Assembly: GCA_013214765.1 (NCBI GenBank)
Contig: JABSQD010000016.1
Location: 1 to 9,281, forward strand
Length of the DNA: 9,281 nucleotides
Direction of reading: 5' to 3'
DNA from: Mycoplasmataceae bacterium
Lineage (GTDB): Bacteria > Bacillota_I > Bacilli_A > Mycoplasmatales > Hepatoplasmataceae
Each line of letters begins with the position of its first letter. The first letter of the stretch is position 1. Of the stretch, positions 1-7,578 are shown one piece after another. The translations under genes were made by a program, and so were the position numbers. The notes under the pieces are model-generated. The model was not told the DNA's origin and did not search any database. It was given only the letters and a program-made list of their open reading frames with translations.

Positions 1-1069
1 TAATTTTATTTAATAATGGTTCAATTGTATTATTAATAGCTGAAATAGTTAACCCACTATTTGTAATTAAATCTGACTTAGAAATAACTTCAATAAGTTT
101 ATTTCTTTTATTATCCAATAAATATTTGAATAATTTTTTTTGTTTATTTAAATTTTTTGTTCCATCTAGTAAATGAATAATAATATCTGAGTTATTAATG
201 GAATTAATGGATCTTTTAATCCCCTCTTGTTCAATGGGATCATTGGTTTCATTTTTTATACCTGCAGTATCTTGTAAAGTAATTTTAATTCCATCAACAT
301 AAATAATCGATTCAATAATATCTCTTGTTGTTCCTTCTTTGTCTGAAACAATAGATCTATTTTCTTTTAAGAAAGAATTAAGTAACGTGGACTTACCTGC
401 ATTTGGAATACCAACTAATGATATTGTTATCCCTTTCGAATATTTAATTAACCTACTAGAATCTTCAATAATTTTTTCAATTTTCTTTTTATAAAGATTA
501 ATACTATTTTTAATACTATTTAAAGAATATTCAGGTAAATCAGTATTTTCTGGATAATCAATAGAAACTTGAATGTTAGAAACAATCTTACCAAGATTAT
601 CTAATGATTCTAAAATAAAAAATGATTGTTTACCATTCATATTTTCTACAGATTTATTTGATAAATCCATATTTTCAGAAGTAATTAATGTATTTATAGC
701 CTCTATTTGAGAAAGATCAATTTTTCCATTCATATATGCTTGTTTTAAAAATTCTCCTGGTTTTGATTGTTCTAAACCAAATTTATTAAGTTCAGAAATT
801 ATTTTTTGAATAACAAACATTGAACCATGTGATTGAATTTCAATTATATCTTCTCCTGTAAAAGAATTAGGAGAAACAAATGATAAAATAAGTGCATCAT
901 CAATAAATCCATCTTTGTTTTTTAATTTATGAAATTCAACTTTATTTTTTTCAGGAATAAAATTAGGTACAAAATTTTTAATAGATTCAAAAGCATGAGG
1001 CCCCGAAATTCTAATTACTCCTATATTTTGATTTATTGGTTTTGTTACAAGTGAATAAATTGTTTTCAT
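1..1069 (-). CDS. mnmE: MnmE, tRNA uridine-5-carboxymethylaminomethyl modification GTPase (3' end cut by window edge)
   Basis: MnmE (TrmE) is a cytosolic GTPase that binds a formyl-folate and works with MnmG on U34 of certain tRNAs. The window shows residues 1-356 of an expected ~450; the missing C-terminus would carry the last helices and the FCIGK-type cysteine. Seen: an N-terminal folate domain with GVIRISG (17-23), NSFTGEDIIEIQSHG (68-82) and PGEFLKQAYMNGKIDLSQIEA (104-124), then helices with DYPEN (171-175), then the G domain. The G domain has the P-loop GIPNAGKS (220-227), the GTTRD switch (246-250) and DTAG (267-270). The G4 motif reads SKSD (330-333) instead of NKxD. There is no tryptophan in this part. 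The start at 1069 aligns with the family N-terminus. It lies 8 bases behind the mnmG stop, with no Shine-Dalgarno, so it is probably read from the mnmG transcript. Confidence 0.97.
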   Translation of the reverse strand, partial: MKTIYSLVTKPINQNIGVIRISGPHAFESIKNFVPNFIPEKNKVEFHKLKNKDGFIDDALILSFVSPNSFTGEDIIEIQSHGSMFVIQKIISELNKFGLEQSKPGEFLKQAYMNGKIDLSQIEAINTLITSENMDLSNKSVENMNGKQSFFILESLDNLGKIVSNIQVSIDYPENTDLPEYSLNSIKNSINLYKKKIEKIIEDSSRLIKYSKGITISLVGIPNAGKSTLLNSFLKENRSIVSDKEGTTRDIIESIIYVDGIKITLQDTAGIKNETNDPIEQEGIKRSINSINNSDIIIHLLDGTKNLNKQKKLFKYLLDNKRNKLIEVISKSDLITNSGLTISAINNTIEPLLNKI

Positions 1070-1077
1070 TAACTTAA

Positions 1078-2946
1078 TTATCTATTGTTCTTGTTAAGAA
1101 AAGCAACTAAATTCATAATATCCGGAGGGTTAATTCCTTGAATATTTTTGGCTTGATGAATTGTTCTTGGTTTAAATTTATTAAGTTTTTCTTGTGCTTC
1201 TAATGCTAAATTAGGAATTTTTGTATAATCTAATTCTTCAGATAATACTAATTTTTGATATCGTAAATAATCCAATACTTCTCTTTCTTGTTTTTTAATA
1301 TATCCTTCAAATTTTAATTCAATTCCCAATGTTGTAATATCATTTTTAGAAAAGAAATTAAATTCTTTAATTTGTTCTTTAATTATTTCAATCAACTCAT
1401 GAATATTTATTTCAGGTCTTTTTATCATTTCGAGAATCGGAACTGACATTACATTTAATTTTATATTTTTTTCCTTAAGTAAATTTGAAAATCTTTTATC
1501 TGAAATATTTAATCTTGCTTCTCAAAGTTTATTTTTCATAGTGCTAAATATTTTATATTTTTTATTTAAAATATCAAATCTTTCTTTTGAAATTAATTTA
1601 TTATAATATGCTTTTTTATAAAGTCTTTTAACTGCATTATCAGTTCTAAGTAAAAGCCTATATTCTGCTCTTGAAGAAAGAAGTCTATAAGGATCTGAAA
1701 TACCTTTAGTAGTTATATCATCTATCATAACTCCAATATATGCTTCATTTCTATCTAGAATAAAAGGTTTCTTATTGTTAATCTTATTTGAAGCATTAAC
1801 TGCAGCAATCATCCCTTGAGCAGCAGCTTCTTCATATCCGGAAGTACCATTAACCTGTCCTGCAAAATAAAGATTAGATATCTTTTTAAGCTCTAAAGTT
1901 TGTTTTAATTGTGTCGGATTAATTGCATCATATTCAATGGCATAAGCATATTTTAGAATTTTAGAATTTTCGAAACCTTTAATTGTTTTTATAAATTTAT
2001 CTTGAATTTCTTTAGGGAGAGAAGAAGATATTCCGGAAAGATAAATAGTATTCATTTTCTCTGATTCTAATTCTAAAAATATCTGATGTCTATCTTTTTT
2101 ATAAAACCTTCTTACTTTATCTTCTATTGAAGGACAATATCTAGGACCATTACCTGTTATTTCATCAGAAAATAAATATGATTTATCAAAATTATTTTTA
2201 ATTATTTTATGAGTTTCTTTATTTGTGTAGGCTAATCAAGCCGGAATATTTTGATACTTCTTTTTTATTTTTTGATCTTCTGTAAATCAAATAGGTTCTT
2301 CTGAACCTAATTCTAAATCTAAAACTGAATAATCAATAGTGTTTTTATCTACTCTTGGAGGAGTTCCTGTTTTTAACCTTAATAATTGAATATCTATTTC
2401 ATCAAATTGTTTTGAAATATCTTTTGAAACAGATTTTCCATCAGGTCCTTCTTCTAAGATTTCTTTACCTTTCATTGTTTTTGCTCTTAAAAAAGTTCCT
2501 GTTGCAATAATTACAGCATCTCCTATTAATTGTTTTCCATTAGAAAATATTACTCCTTTGACCTTTTTATTTTTTATTATTAATGATGACACTTCTGCTT
2601 CTATTAAATTTATATTTGATTCTTTAATATAATTAGACATTCATTTTGGATAATTTACTTTGTCAACTTGGGTCCTTAAAGCTTGAACTGCTGAACCTTT
2701 AGATTTATTTAAAATTTTTGTTTGTAATTGAGTTTCATCAGCAGCCAATGGCATAATTCCTCCTAAAGCAAATAATTCTTTTACTACTATGCCCTTTGCA
2801 GAACCTCCTATTGAAACATTACAAGGCAAGTGAGCAATATCTGATTTCTTAAAAGTAACTAGAGTTGTCTTGTTTCCTAGTTTATTTGTAAAATGTGCCG
2901 CCTCTACTCCTGCATGTCCTGCTCCAATAATTATTATATGTTTCAT
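1078..2946 (-). CDS. mnmG: MnmG (GidA), FAD-dependent tRNA uridine-5-carboxymethylaminomethyl modification enzyme
   Basis: 622 residues, close to the usual ~630. MnmG is the FAD enzyme that, in complex with MnmE, adds the carboxymethylaminomethyl or aminomethyl group to wobble U34. Seen: the FAD-binding GAGHAG (8-13); the first conserved cysteine in PCNVSIGGSAKG (C42); KTGTPPRVD (192-200); the second cysteine in GNGPRYCPSIEDKV (C271); and YAIEYDA and FAGQVNGTSGYEEAAAQG in the 298-474 segment. The C-terminal helical domain has FEGYIKKQ and ends with INPPDIMNLVAFL. The family's HQIFLEPE reads HQIFLELE. Tryptophans 102, 220, 237 and 475 are all UGA, so the gene looks broken under the standard code but is intact. 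First gene of an mnmG-mnmE unit. No Shine-Dalgarno precedes the ATG. Confidence 0.98.
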
Positions 2947-3018
2947 TTTAAATGTAACTAAATATTTTGATTTAATAAAATTAATTAGATATTTATCTCT
3001 GATTTTTCTTCTAAATTA

Positions 3019-3024
3019 ATTATA
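3019..3024 (-). promoter_or_regulatory. Possible -10 box upstream of mnmG
   Basis: An exact TATAAT on the minus strand in the 100-base gap between the exonuclease stop and mnmG. It would give a leader of about 65 bases, unlike the short leaders elsewhere in the window. No clear -35 sits 16-18 bases upstream. TATAAT arises easily by chance in such AT-rich sequence. A weaker TACATT at 2956-2951 is only 4 bases from the ATG. The rest of the gap shows nothing but a weak AT-only inverted repeat (3038-3052) overlapping the exonuclease stop codon. Confidence 0.25.
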
Positions 3025-3046
3025 TACTTATATATTAAGTTAATAA

Positions 3047-4000
3047 TTAACTAATTTTTTCTTTTCCAAAATTTGATTTAAATTTTTTATTTTTAAATAT
3101 TGATTCAAGAGAAAGATCATTTATTATATTTTTTACTTCATCCTTATCAAAAACAGAATTCACAAAAAATTCGGGATGAATATCTTCAAGTTTTCATTCT
3201 CTTATAATCGACACTAATTTTCTATTAAGATCTAATTTTTCTTTTCCTCTTATTAAAGATTCTCTATAAGGCGCACTAATTTTATTTATATTTTTAAACA
3301 TGTTGTCAATTGTATTTCATTTCTTTATATGATTTTTAGCTTCTTCATTAGTTCAATAATCGACTTTCCCATTTCTTAAAAGACCTATTCCCTTTATGTT
3401 GTCTGAAGAATCTCCCGAAATCATTTTCATTTCAATAATTTGATCAGGCCAAACCCCACCAGATATATCTCAAACATTATTTCTATTTGTGTTAATCATA
3501 TGATGATTATTGTCTGTATATAAGACTCTAGTTTTTTTAGAAATAAGTTGTAAAATATCTTTATCCCCAGAAACAATTGTAATTAAATATTTTTTATTTT
3601 CCAAATATTCAACAAGCATACCGATAATATCATCAGCCTCTCACTTCTTGGTTGAATAAAAAGGAATTCCTATTTTTTTTAATAATTTTTTTATTTCATT
3701 TATTTGTTGGTAAACAAAATTCTTTTGTTTTTGTCTTTTTTCGCTAAGTTTTTTATTTTTGTATTTTTTAGATAATTCATGTCTAAAAGTATGTTTATTT
3801 TGCTCATCAAAAATAACAATTAATTCATAATTATTAAACATTGTATATTTATAATGTAATATTTTTTTTATAAATTTTCTAACTATATATATTTCTCTAT
3901 TATCAATTTTAGAAAACATTTCTTCCTTAGAAATTTTTTTTTCATCAGGAATTCTAGAATATGCTAGTGAGTTCCCATCAATTATTATGATTTTTTTCAT
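3047..4000 (-). CDS. Stand-alone 5'-3' exonuclease (PolA N-terminal nuclease domain type)
   Basis: 317 residues, the size of the nuclease domain of DNA polymerase I with no polymerase domain. Such stand-alone enzymes are typical of Mollicutes, where they are expected to remove RNA primers and flaps during lagging-strand synthesis and repair. All metal-binding acids of the family can be placed: D8 (IIDGNS), D65 (VIFDEQ), E121/D123/D124 (WEADD), D146/D148 (SGDKD) and D197/D200 (GDSSDN). The helical-arch motif FRHELSKKY (72-80) is also present. After GDSSDN the helix-hairpin-helix part reads NIKGIGLLRNGK rather than the usual NIPGxxGIGxKTA, so the DNA-binding loop is divergent. Tryptophans are mostly UGA (e.g. 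120, 177, 216), with one TGG at 184. It is divergent from the lipase with a 31-base gap and is followed 100 bases later by mnmG. Confidence 0.93.
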
Positions 4001-4008
4001 ACATGTAT

Positions 4009-4014
4009 ATTATA
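4009..4014 (-). promoter_or_regulatory. -10 box for the 5'-3' exonuclease gene
   Basis: Exact TATAAT on the minus strand, 8 bases before the ATG at 4000. Transcription would start at or within a base or two of the start codon. There is no Shine-Dalgarno, which fits a leaderless mRNA. It lies in the 31-base divergent gap 4001-4031, shared with the lipase promoter. Confidence 0.5.
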
Positions 4015-4019
4015 AAGGT

Positions 4020-4025
4020 TAAAAT
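4020..4025 (+). promoter_or_regulatory. Candidate -10 box for the alpha/beta hydrolase gene
   Basis: TAAAAT on the plus strand, 6 bases before the ATG at 4032, at a spacing expected for a leaderless mRNA. An exact TATAAT at 4025-4030 also exists but is 1 base from the ATG, too close to transcribe the whole start codon. TATAAA at 4011-4016 would give a leader of about 8 bases. I cannot choose firmly between the first and last of these. Confidence 0.3.
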
Positions 4026-4031
4026 ATAATT

Positions 4032-4850
4032 ATGTATAAATATGTTTTAACTATAATTCATGGTTCGAAAGAACATCAATATAGATATAAAGATTTCATA
4101 ATTTCTTTAGAAAGAAAAGGAATCAAGGCAGTTACCGGAGATCTAGCTACTCACGGGGTCCAAAGCGAAAATTCAATTCATAATTTTAGTTTTGATGAAA
4201 TGTTAGAATCTTCATTAAAAATTATAGACAAATCTAAAAAATTATATCCAAATCATAAGCATATCATCCTTGGGCATTCCATGGGATCATTTATTGTGAA
4301 ATATATTACTTATAAAAATATAAGAGTGTTTGATGGGATTATTTTGTCAGGGACTAATAATTTAGACGGATTCCCTTTAAAGATTGCATTAATGTTTTCA
4401 AAAATAGGAAATTCTAATAAGGTTTCAAAAATAAATGAATTTTTGTCATATGGTTTGCTAACTCTAAAAACAAAATTAAATGGTTTTGGAAATTCTTGAT
4501 TAAGTACTAATAAAGAAAACATATTAAATTATGATAAAGATCCATTATGTGGAAATAATTTTTCAAATAAATCTCTTTATTCAATGTTTACTTTTATAAA
4601 AGAATGTAATTCTAAAAAAACTTTACTAAATTTTAAAAATAAAAAAATTCCTCAAATGATAATATATGGAGAAAAAGATCCTGTCTCTAATTTTGGAAAA
4701 GACATAAATAAACTTACAAAAAGACATAACAAATATGGAATTAATAATCATAAAATAATTTCCTATCCAAATTGTAAACATGAAATTTTATTAGATATAA
4801 TGAAAGAAAAGGTGGAAAAAGATATAATCAAATTTATAAAAAATATTTAA
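4032..4850 (+). CDS. Alpha/beta hydrolase, monoacylglycerol lipase/lysophospholipase-like
   Basis: 272 residues. The family cleaves acyl esters of mono-acylated glycerol or lysophospholipids; in a Mollicute the likely role is using host or membrane lipids. Seen: the oxyanion strand IIHGSKEH (8-15), followed by RYKDF as in the monoglyceride lipase HGxxEHxxRY signature; the GDLATHG segment (36-42); the nucleophile elbow GHSMGS with S83; the acid in YGEKDPVS (D216); and the catalytic histidine in CKHEIL (H250). All three triad residues are therefore present. There is no signal peptide. The protein begins almost directly at the oxyanion strand, so the usual first ~25 residues of the family are missing, and a stop codon just upstream rules out an ATG extension. 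W156 is UGA. It is convergent with the next gene (5-base gap) and divergent from the exonuclease. Confidence 0.9.
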
Positions 4851-4855
4851 CTATT

Positions 4856-5539
4856 TTATATTATTTCTCTAGATATTTTAACTAAAACTCTTTTAATATT
4901 TATAACATCTGAATTATTATATTCCATTATTCTTTTCTCTATATTTTTAGAATAGGGTTTAGTAATATTTTCTTTTAGAGCATGTTTCAAAATAAAGTGT
5001 GCATTTTTTCCATTTTTAATTGAAGTTGATAAATGAATTCCATATGCTTTAGAAATTGAATTAAGAGAAGATTTTCCAGAAGGTTTTAGTTTCATAAATG
5101 AATCTGCATGAAATAATTGTTGTAAATCAATCATATTAGAAATCATCAATGAAAGTTTTTTATGCAAGGCTTCAGGAGCTTCTTTAATTAATTTTCCTAA
5201 AGACCTTATTTCTAAATCTCTACCTCAAACAATAACTGATCCTTTTTTATCTTTATAAAAATCAGTTAATTTTTTTGCCATCAATGAATAATCTTCCTTA
5301 TTATCTACAAAATTATAGTGCTTTATTTTTGTTTCGTCATCGTCCATTGAATTTATTTTTAAAATTGAAAAAGAAGATATTTGTTGATCTAATGATAGTC
5401 CATGCTTAAACATTCACTCTTTACTATTTGTAATTGCTTCAAAATCTAAAAAATATATAGGAAAAGATAATTCTTTAAGATATTCTTTAACCCCTTCTTT
5501 GTTGAGTAAGGATATTTTTTCTTTTACATCATTTTCCAT
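4856..5539 (-). CDS. DUF2779-like protein, predicted DEDDy 3'-5' exonuclease fold
   Basis: 227 residues. It resembles the DUF2779 domain, a putative nuclease of the RNase H/DnaQ superfamily often found at the C-terminus of larger bacterial proteins, Mollicutes included. Seen: the opening strand YFLDFEAI with D32 and E34 (Exo I, DxE); GSVIVWGRD in the middle (the family has GSIIVYN); NMIDLQQLF with D138 (Exo II); the SGKSSLNSISKAYGI segment (154-168, like the family's GxxSIKxVxP); and EYNNSD with Y207 and D211 (Exo III, YxxxD), which places it in the DEDDy group. Substrate and role are unknown. The usual N-terminal extension is absent, so this is a stand-alone domain. W42 and the tryptophan in VIVWGRD are UGA. 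The ATG at 5539 is the only good in-frame start before the conserved strand. No Shine-Dalgarno. Confidence 0.75.
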
Positions 5540-5545
5540 ATTATG

Positions 5546-5551
5546 AATATA
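5546..5551 (-). promoter_or_regulatory. Candidate -10 box for the DUF2779-like gene
   Basis: TATATT on the minus strand, 6 bases before the ATG at 5539, in a 51-base gap behind the 488-residue membrane protein gene. The spacing would start transcription at the ATG. The gene could equally be read through from the upstream gene, because no terminator is visible between them. Confidence 0.3.
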
Positions 5552-5590
5552 TAAGTAATTTTATAATAAATAGTCTATATTAAAAATATT

Positions 5591-7057
5591 TTATACATTT
5601 AAAATAACTTTTGAATCTTTTTCTTTTTTATTTAATAAAAGAGTTATTATTAATGAAAAAGTTGGAACTCCTATTGTACAACCAAATGAAAATCATCAAA
5701 CAACAGTACCATGATAATTAGGAGAAAAATAAACTATTGCTCCTAAGATTCCGCCAAATTCTCCACTAGGAGCTATAGGTCCAGGAGCTACACCATTTCC
5801 ATTTCCTCCAAATAAACCATCTAATATAGGATCATATCCTTCTACATTATCTATATAAGGTATTATAAAAGATAAAATAACAAATATTGTTGTTGTTCCT
5901 ATTATTGAATAAATAGAATAGTTATAAACTATAGAAGATTTTCCATTAATAAATTTATAATCTGAATATATATAAATAGGAGTTATTAATAAAGATAATA
6001 ATAATAATAATATAAATAATCCCATTGCCGCCATAGACTCATTAACACCTTGAATAAATGAAGGCTTATTTAAATTAGATATTCAAGCAAATCCTCCATT
6101 ATGAATAAGTCCTGGTAATGATTGACCAATATTAACATCGGGAATAAAAGAACCATTTGTAGCATTACCGGTTGTTCATAATTGTCCTCATCAGAGGTGC
6201 AGACCAGTGAACGGAATACCCCAAATAACTTTTCCAGAAGGCAAAGAATTGCTATTTATTATGTCATCTATAAAAAATACGAAAGAATCTTTATAAGAAT
6301 CAACATTACCACTATCCATTAAAGATCATTGAGATAATTTAGAGCCTAAATTATCAAAATCAATATTTGTATTTAATACTCCATTTATAAGAATGGAAGC
6401 ATCTCCGCCCATGGCTCCAAAAGCATTTAAATTAACTAAAAATATTAATCATCCAATTCCTATTAATAATAGTGCTCCATTTCTCATTGAGAAATAAAGT
6501 CTATCTGAAAAATCTTTTTTAATAATTACAAAGAATAAAGATATTCCAACTATTGAGACTATTGAGACTATTGAGAGAGAAGCAATCACGACACCTTGGA
6601 TAGCATAATGTGTTTCTGCATGTGTTCCGCCAAAAATAGATGCTACTGGCATAATTGATTTCCATGGACCTATTGTATTAACAAAAAAATCTGTATTAAA
6701 TACAGCAAATGTAATTGAAGATAATGCAATAAAAAATGTTGCTGAACCTATTATAAATAATGAACTTATTCTTATTATTTTTTCTTGCCCTTTTATAAAA
6801 TTTAATTTTCCTTTATATAAAAAATAAAATAATATTAATCCTGCAAACACTATACCAATTGACAAATACAAAATCGTAAGGACATATCACATTGGTGATG
6901 AAGTAAGGTCTGCTGACATAACTAAATGTGTCCCAAATCTATTATCTGACATTGAACCTGACACCAAAAAATAAAATGTTAGAAAACCCGAAATCATCAT
7001 TAACAATAATGTTAATGAATGTCTACTTTCAAATTTTTTTCTTTTTTGCTCTAACAT
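5591..7057 (-). CDS. Unrecognised polytopic membrane protein with a large outer loop (488 aa)
   Basis: I do not recognise the family. Eight hydrophobic segments are visible at about residues 15-33, 58-81, 96-120, 152-179, 193-212, 341-362, 380-401 and 452-475. Basic residues cluster at 5-12, 82-95, 180-192, 366-373 and 477-483, so by the positive-inside rule both ends are cytoplasmic. Residues 213-340 then form one external loop of ~130 residues, rich in W, N, D and G. A second external loop (402-451) has a Gly/Pro-rich part (416-432). Residues 162-170, in segment 4, read SIV three times, encoded by a 9-base tandem repeat. The loop includes GIPFTGLHLWWGQLW (280-294). At least ten tryptophans are UGA; W132 and W279 are TGG. 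A channel, transporter or surface protein are all possible. Divergent from the 139-residue gene. Confidence 0.88.
6550..6576. repeat. Tandem repeat, 9 bases x 3, inside the 488-aa membrane protein gene
   Basis: CTATTGAGA occurs three times back to back without a mismatch. On the coding (minus) strand it encodes SIV-SIV-SIV within membrane segment 4. The unit is a multiple of three, so changes in copy number would lengthen or shorten the helix without breaking the frame. Confidence 0.9.
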
Positions 7058-7067
7058 ATAATTTATT

Positions 7068-7073
7068 CTTATA
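7068..7073 (-). promoter_or_regulatory. Candidate -10 box for the 488-aa membrane protein gene
   Basis: TATAAG on the minus strand, 10 bases before the ATG at 7057. Exact TATAAT copies further upstream on the same strand (7101-7096 and 7112-7107) are alternatives that would give leaders of about 30-45 bases. The 95-base divergent gap 7058-7152 is otherwise plain AT-rich sequence. Confidence 0.3.
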
Positions 7074-7137
7074 AATAAATATTTTTAAATATCAAATTAT
7101 AATAAAATTATACCTTATATATTCATTAAATAAATGT

Positions 7138-7143
7138 TATAAT
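7138..7143 (+). promoter_or_regulatory. -10 box for the 139-aa membrane protein gene
   Basis: Exact TATAAT 9 bases before the ATG at 7153, followed by a T-run. There is no good -35 at the usual distance (TTATAT at 7115-7120 is the nearest) and no Shine-Dalgarno. The spacing predicts a leaderless or nearly leaderless mRNA. Confidence 0.5.
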
Positions 7144-7152
7144 TTTTTTGTA

Positions 7153-7572
7153 ATGATTAAAAAAATAATTTGAACAATAATAATAATATGTCCCATTGCT
7201 TTTGCTGGATTAGCAAGTTCATTAGGAGTAAGTGATGATCTTCAAGGAATGTTTAATTCATCCAATGCATTAGGATCTTGAAAATCATTCATTATCGAAT
7301 GTATTGATTTATCTAAAGAGAATGGTAATTGAGGTACAATGATTATTTTTTTAATTTTATCATTGTTTTGAACTGCTCCTTTTTGATATGCTTGAAAAGG
7401 TACATTTATAATTGGTTGAGTTCCAATTGTTGGATTTTTCTTAAGAATAGGATTATTATCTATATTATTTTTTATACCTTTAATTCCCTTTGATCCTATA
7501 CAAGATAATTCAATTTACTTCTCATTAGTAATAGTAATTCTTGCTTTGCTAGGTCTTTGAATAAAATCATAA
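7153..7572 (+). CDS. Unrecognised small membrane protein (139 aa)
   Basis: No family recognised. Hydrophobic segments lie at about 5-24 (after MIKK, signal-anchor-like, ending AFAGLASS), 62-80, 84-111 and 120-136, so about four membrane passes. Residues 25-60 form a polar, probably external, loop. All eight tryptophans (7, 43, 60, 73, 78, 81, 89, 136) are UGA, so the gene is cut into short pieces under the standard code and is easy to miss. W73, W78 and W81 cluster around APFWYAW at a membrane boundary. The frame is open from the ATG to the TAA at 7570-7572, with mycoplasma-like codon use throughout. It is convergent with the next gene across only 6 bases. Confidence 0.8.
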
Positions 7573-7578
7573 AATATT

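Noticed and set aside
1078..2946. Apparent break-up of mnmG into several pseudogene fragments
   Set aside because: All fragments are in one frame and are joined only by TGA codons; the joined protein is full length with every key motif, so it is intact under code 4.
3038..3052. Six-base inverted repeat AGTTAA/TTAACT as a terminator for the exonuclease gene
   Set aside because: It overlaps the stop codon, has only six pairs with one G-C, and no T-run follows on the minus strand; such repeats are common by chance here.
4014..4018. AAAGG as a Shine-Dalgarno for the lipase gene
   Set aside because: It is 13 bases from the ATG, too far for normal use, and overlaps possible -10 elements; no other gene here has such a site.
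4310..4522. Open frame of 70 codons on the minus strand
   Set aside because: It is antisense to the well-supported lipase gene, has no recognisable motif and is a product of low GC.
7058..7152. Riboswitch or small RNA in the largest membrane-block gap
   Set aside because: The 95 bases are plain A/T-rich sequence with no paired GC-containing helices; only -10-like boxes can be supported.
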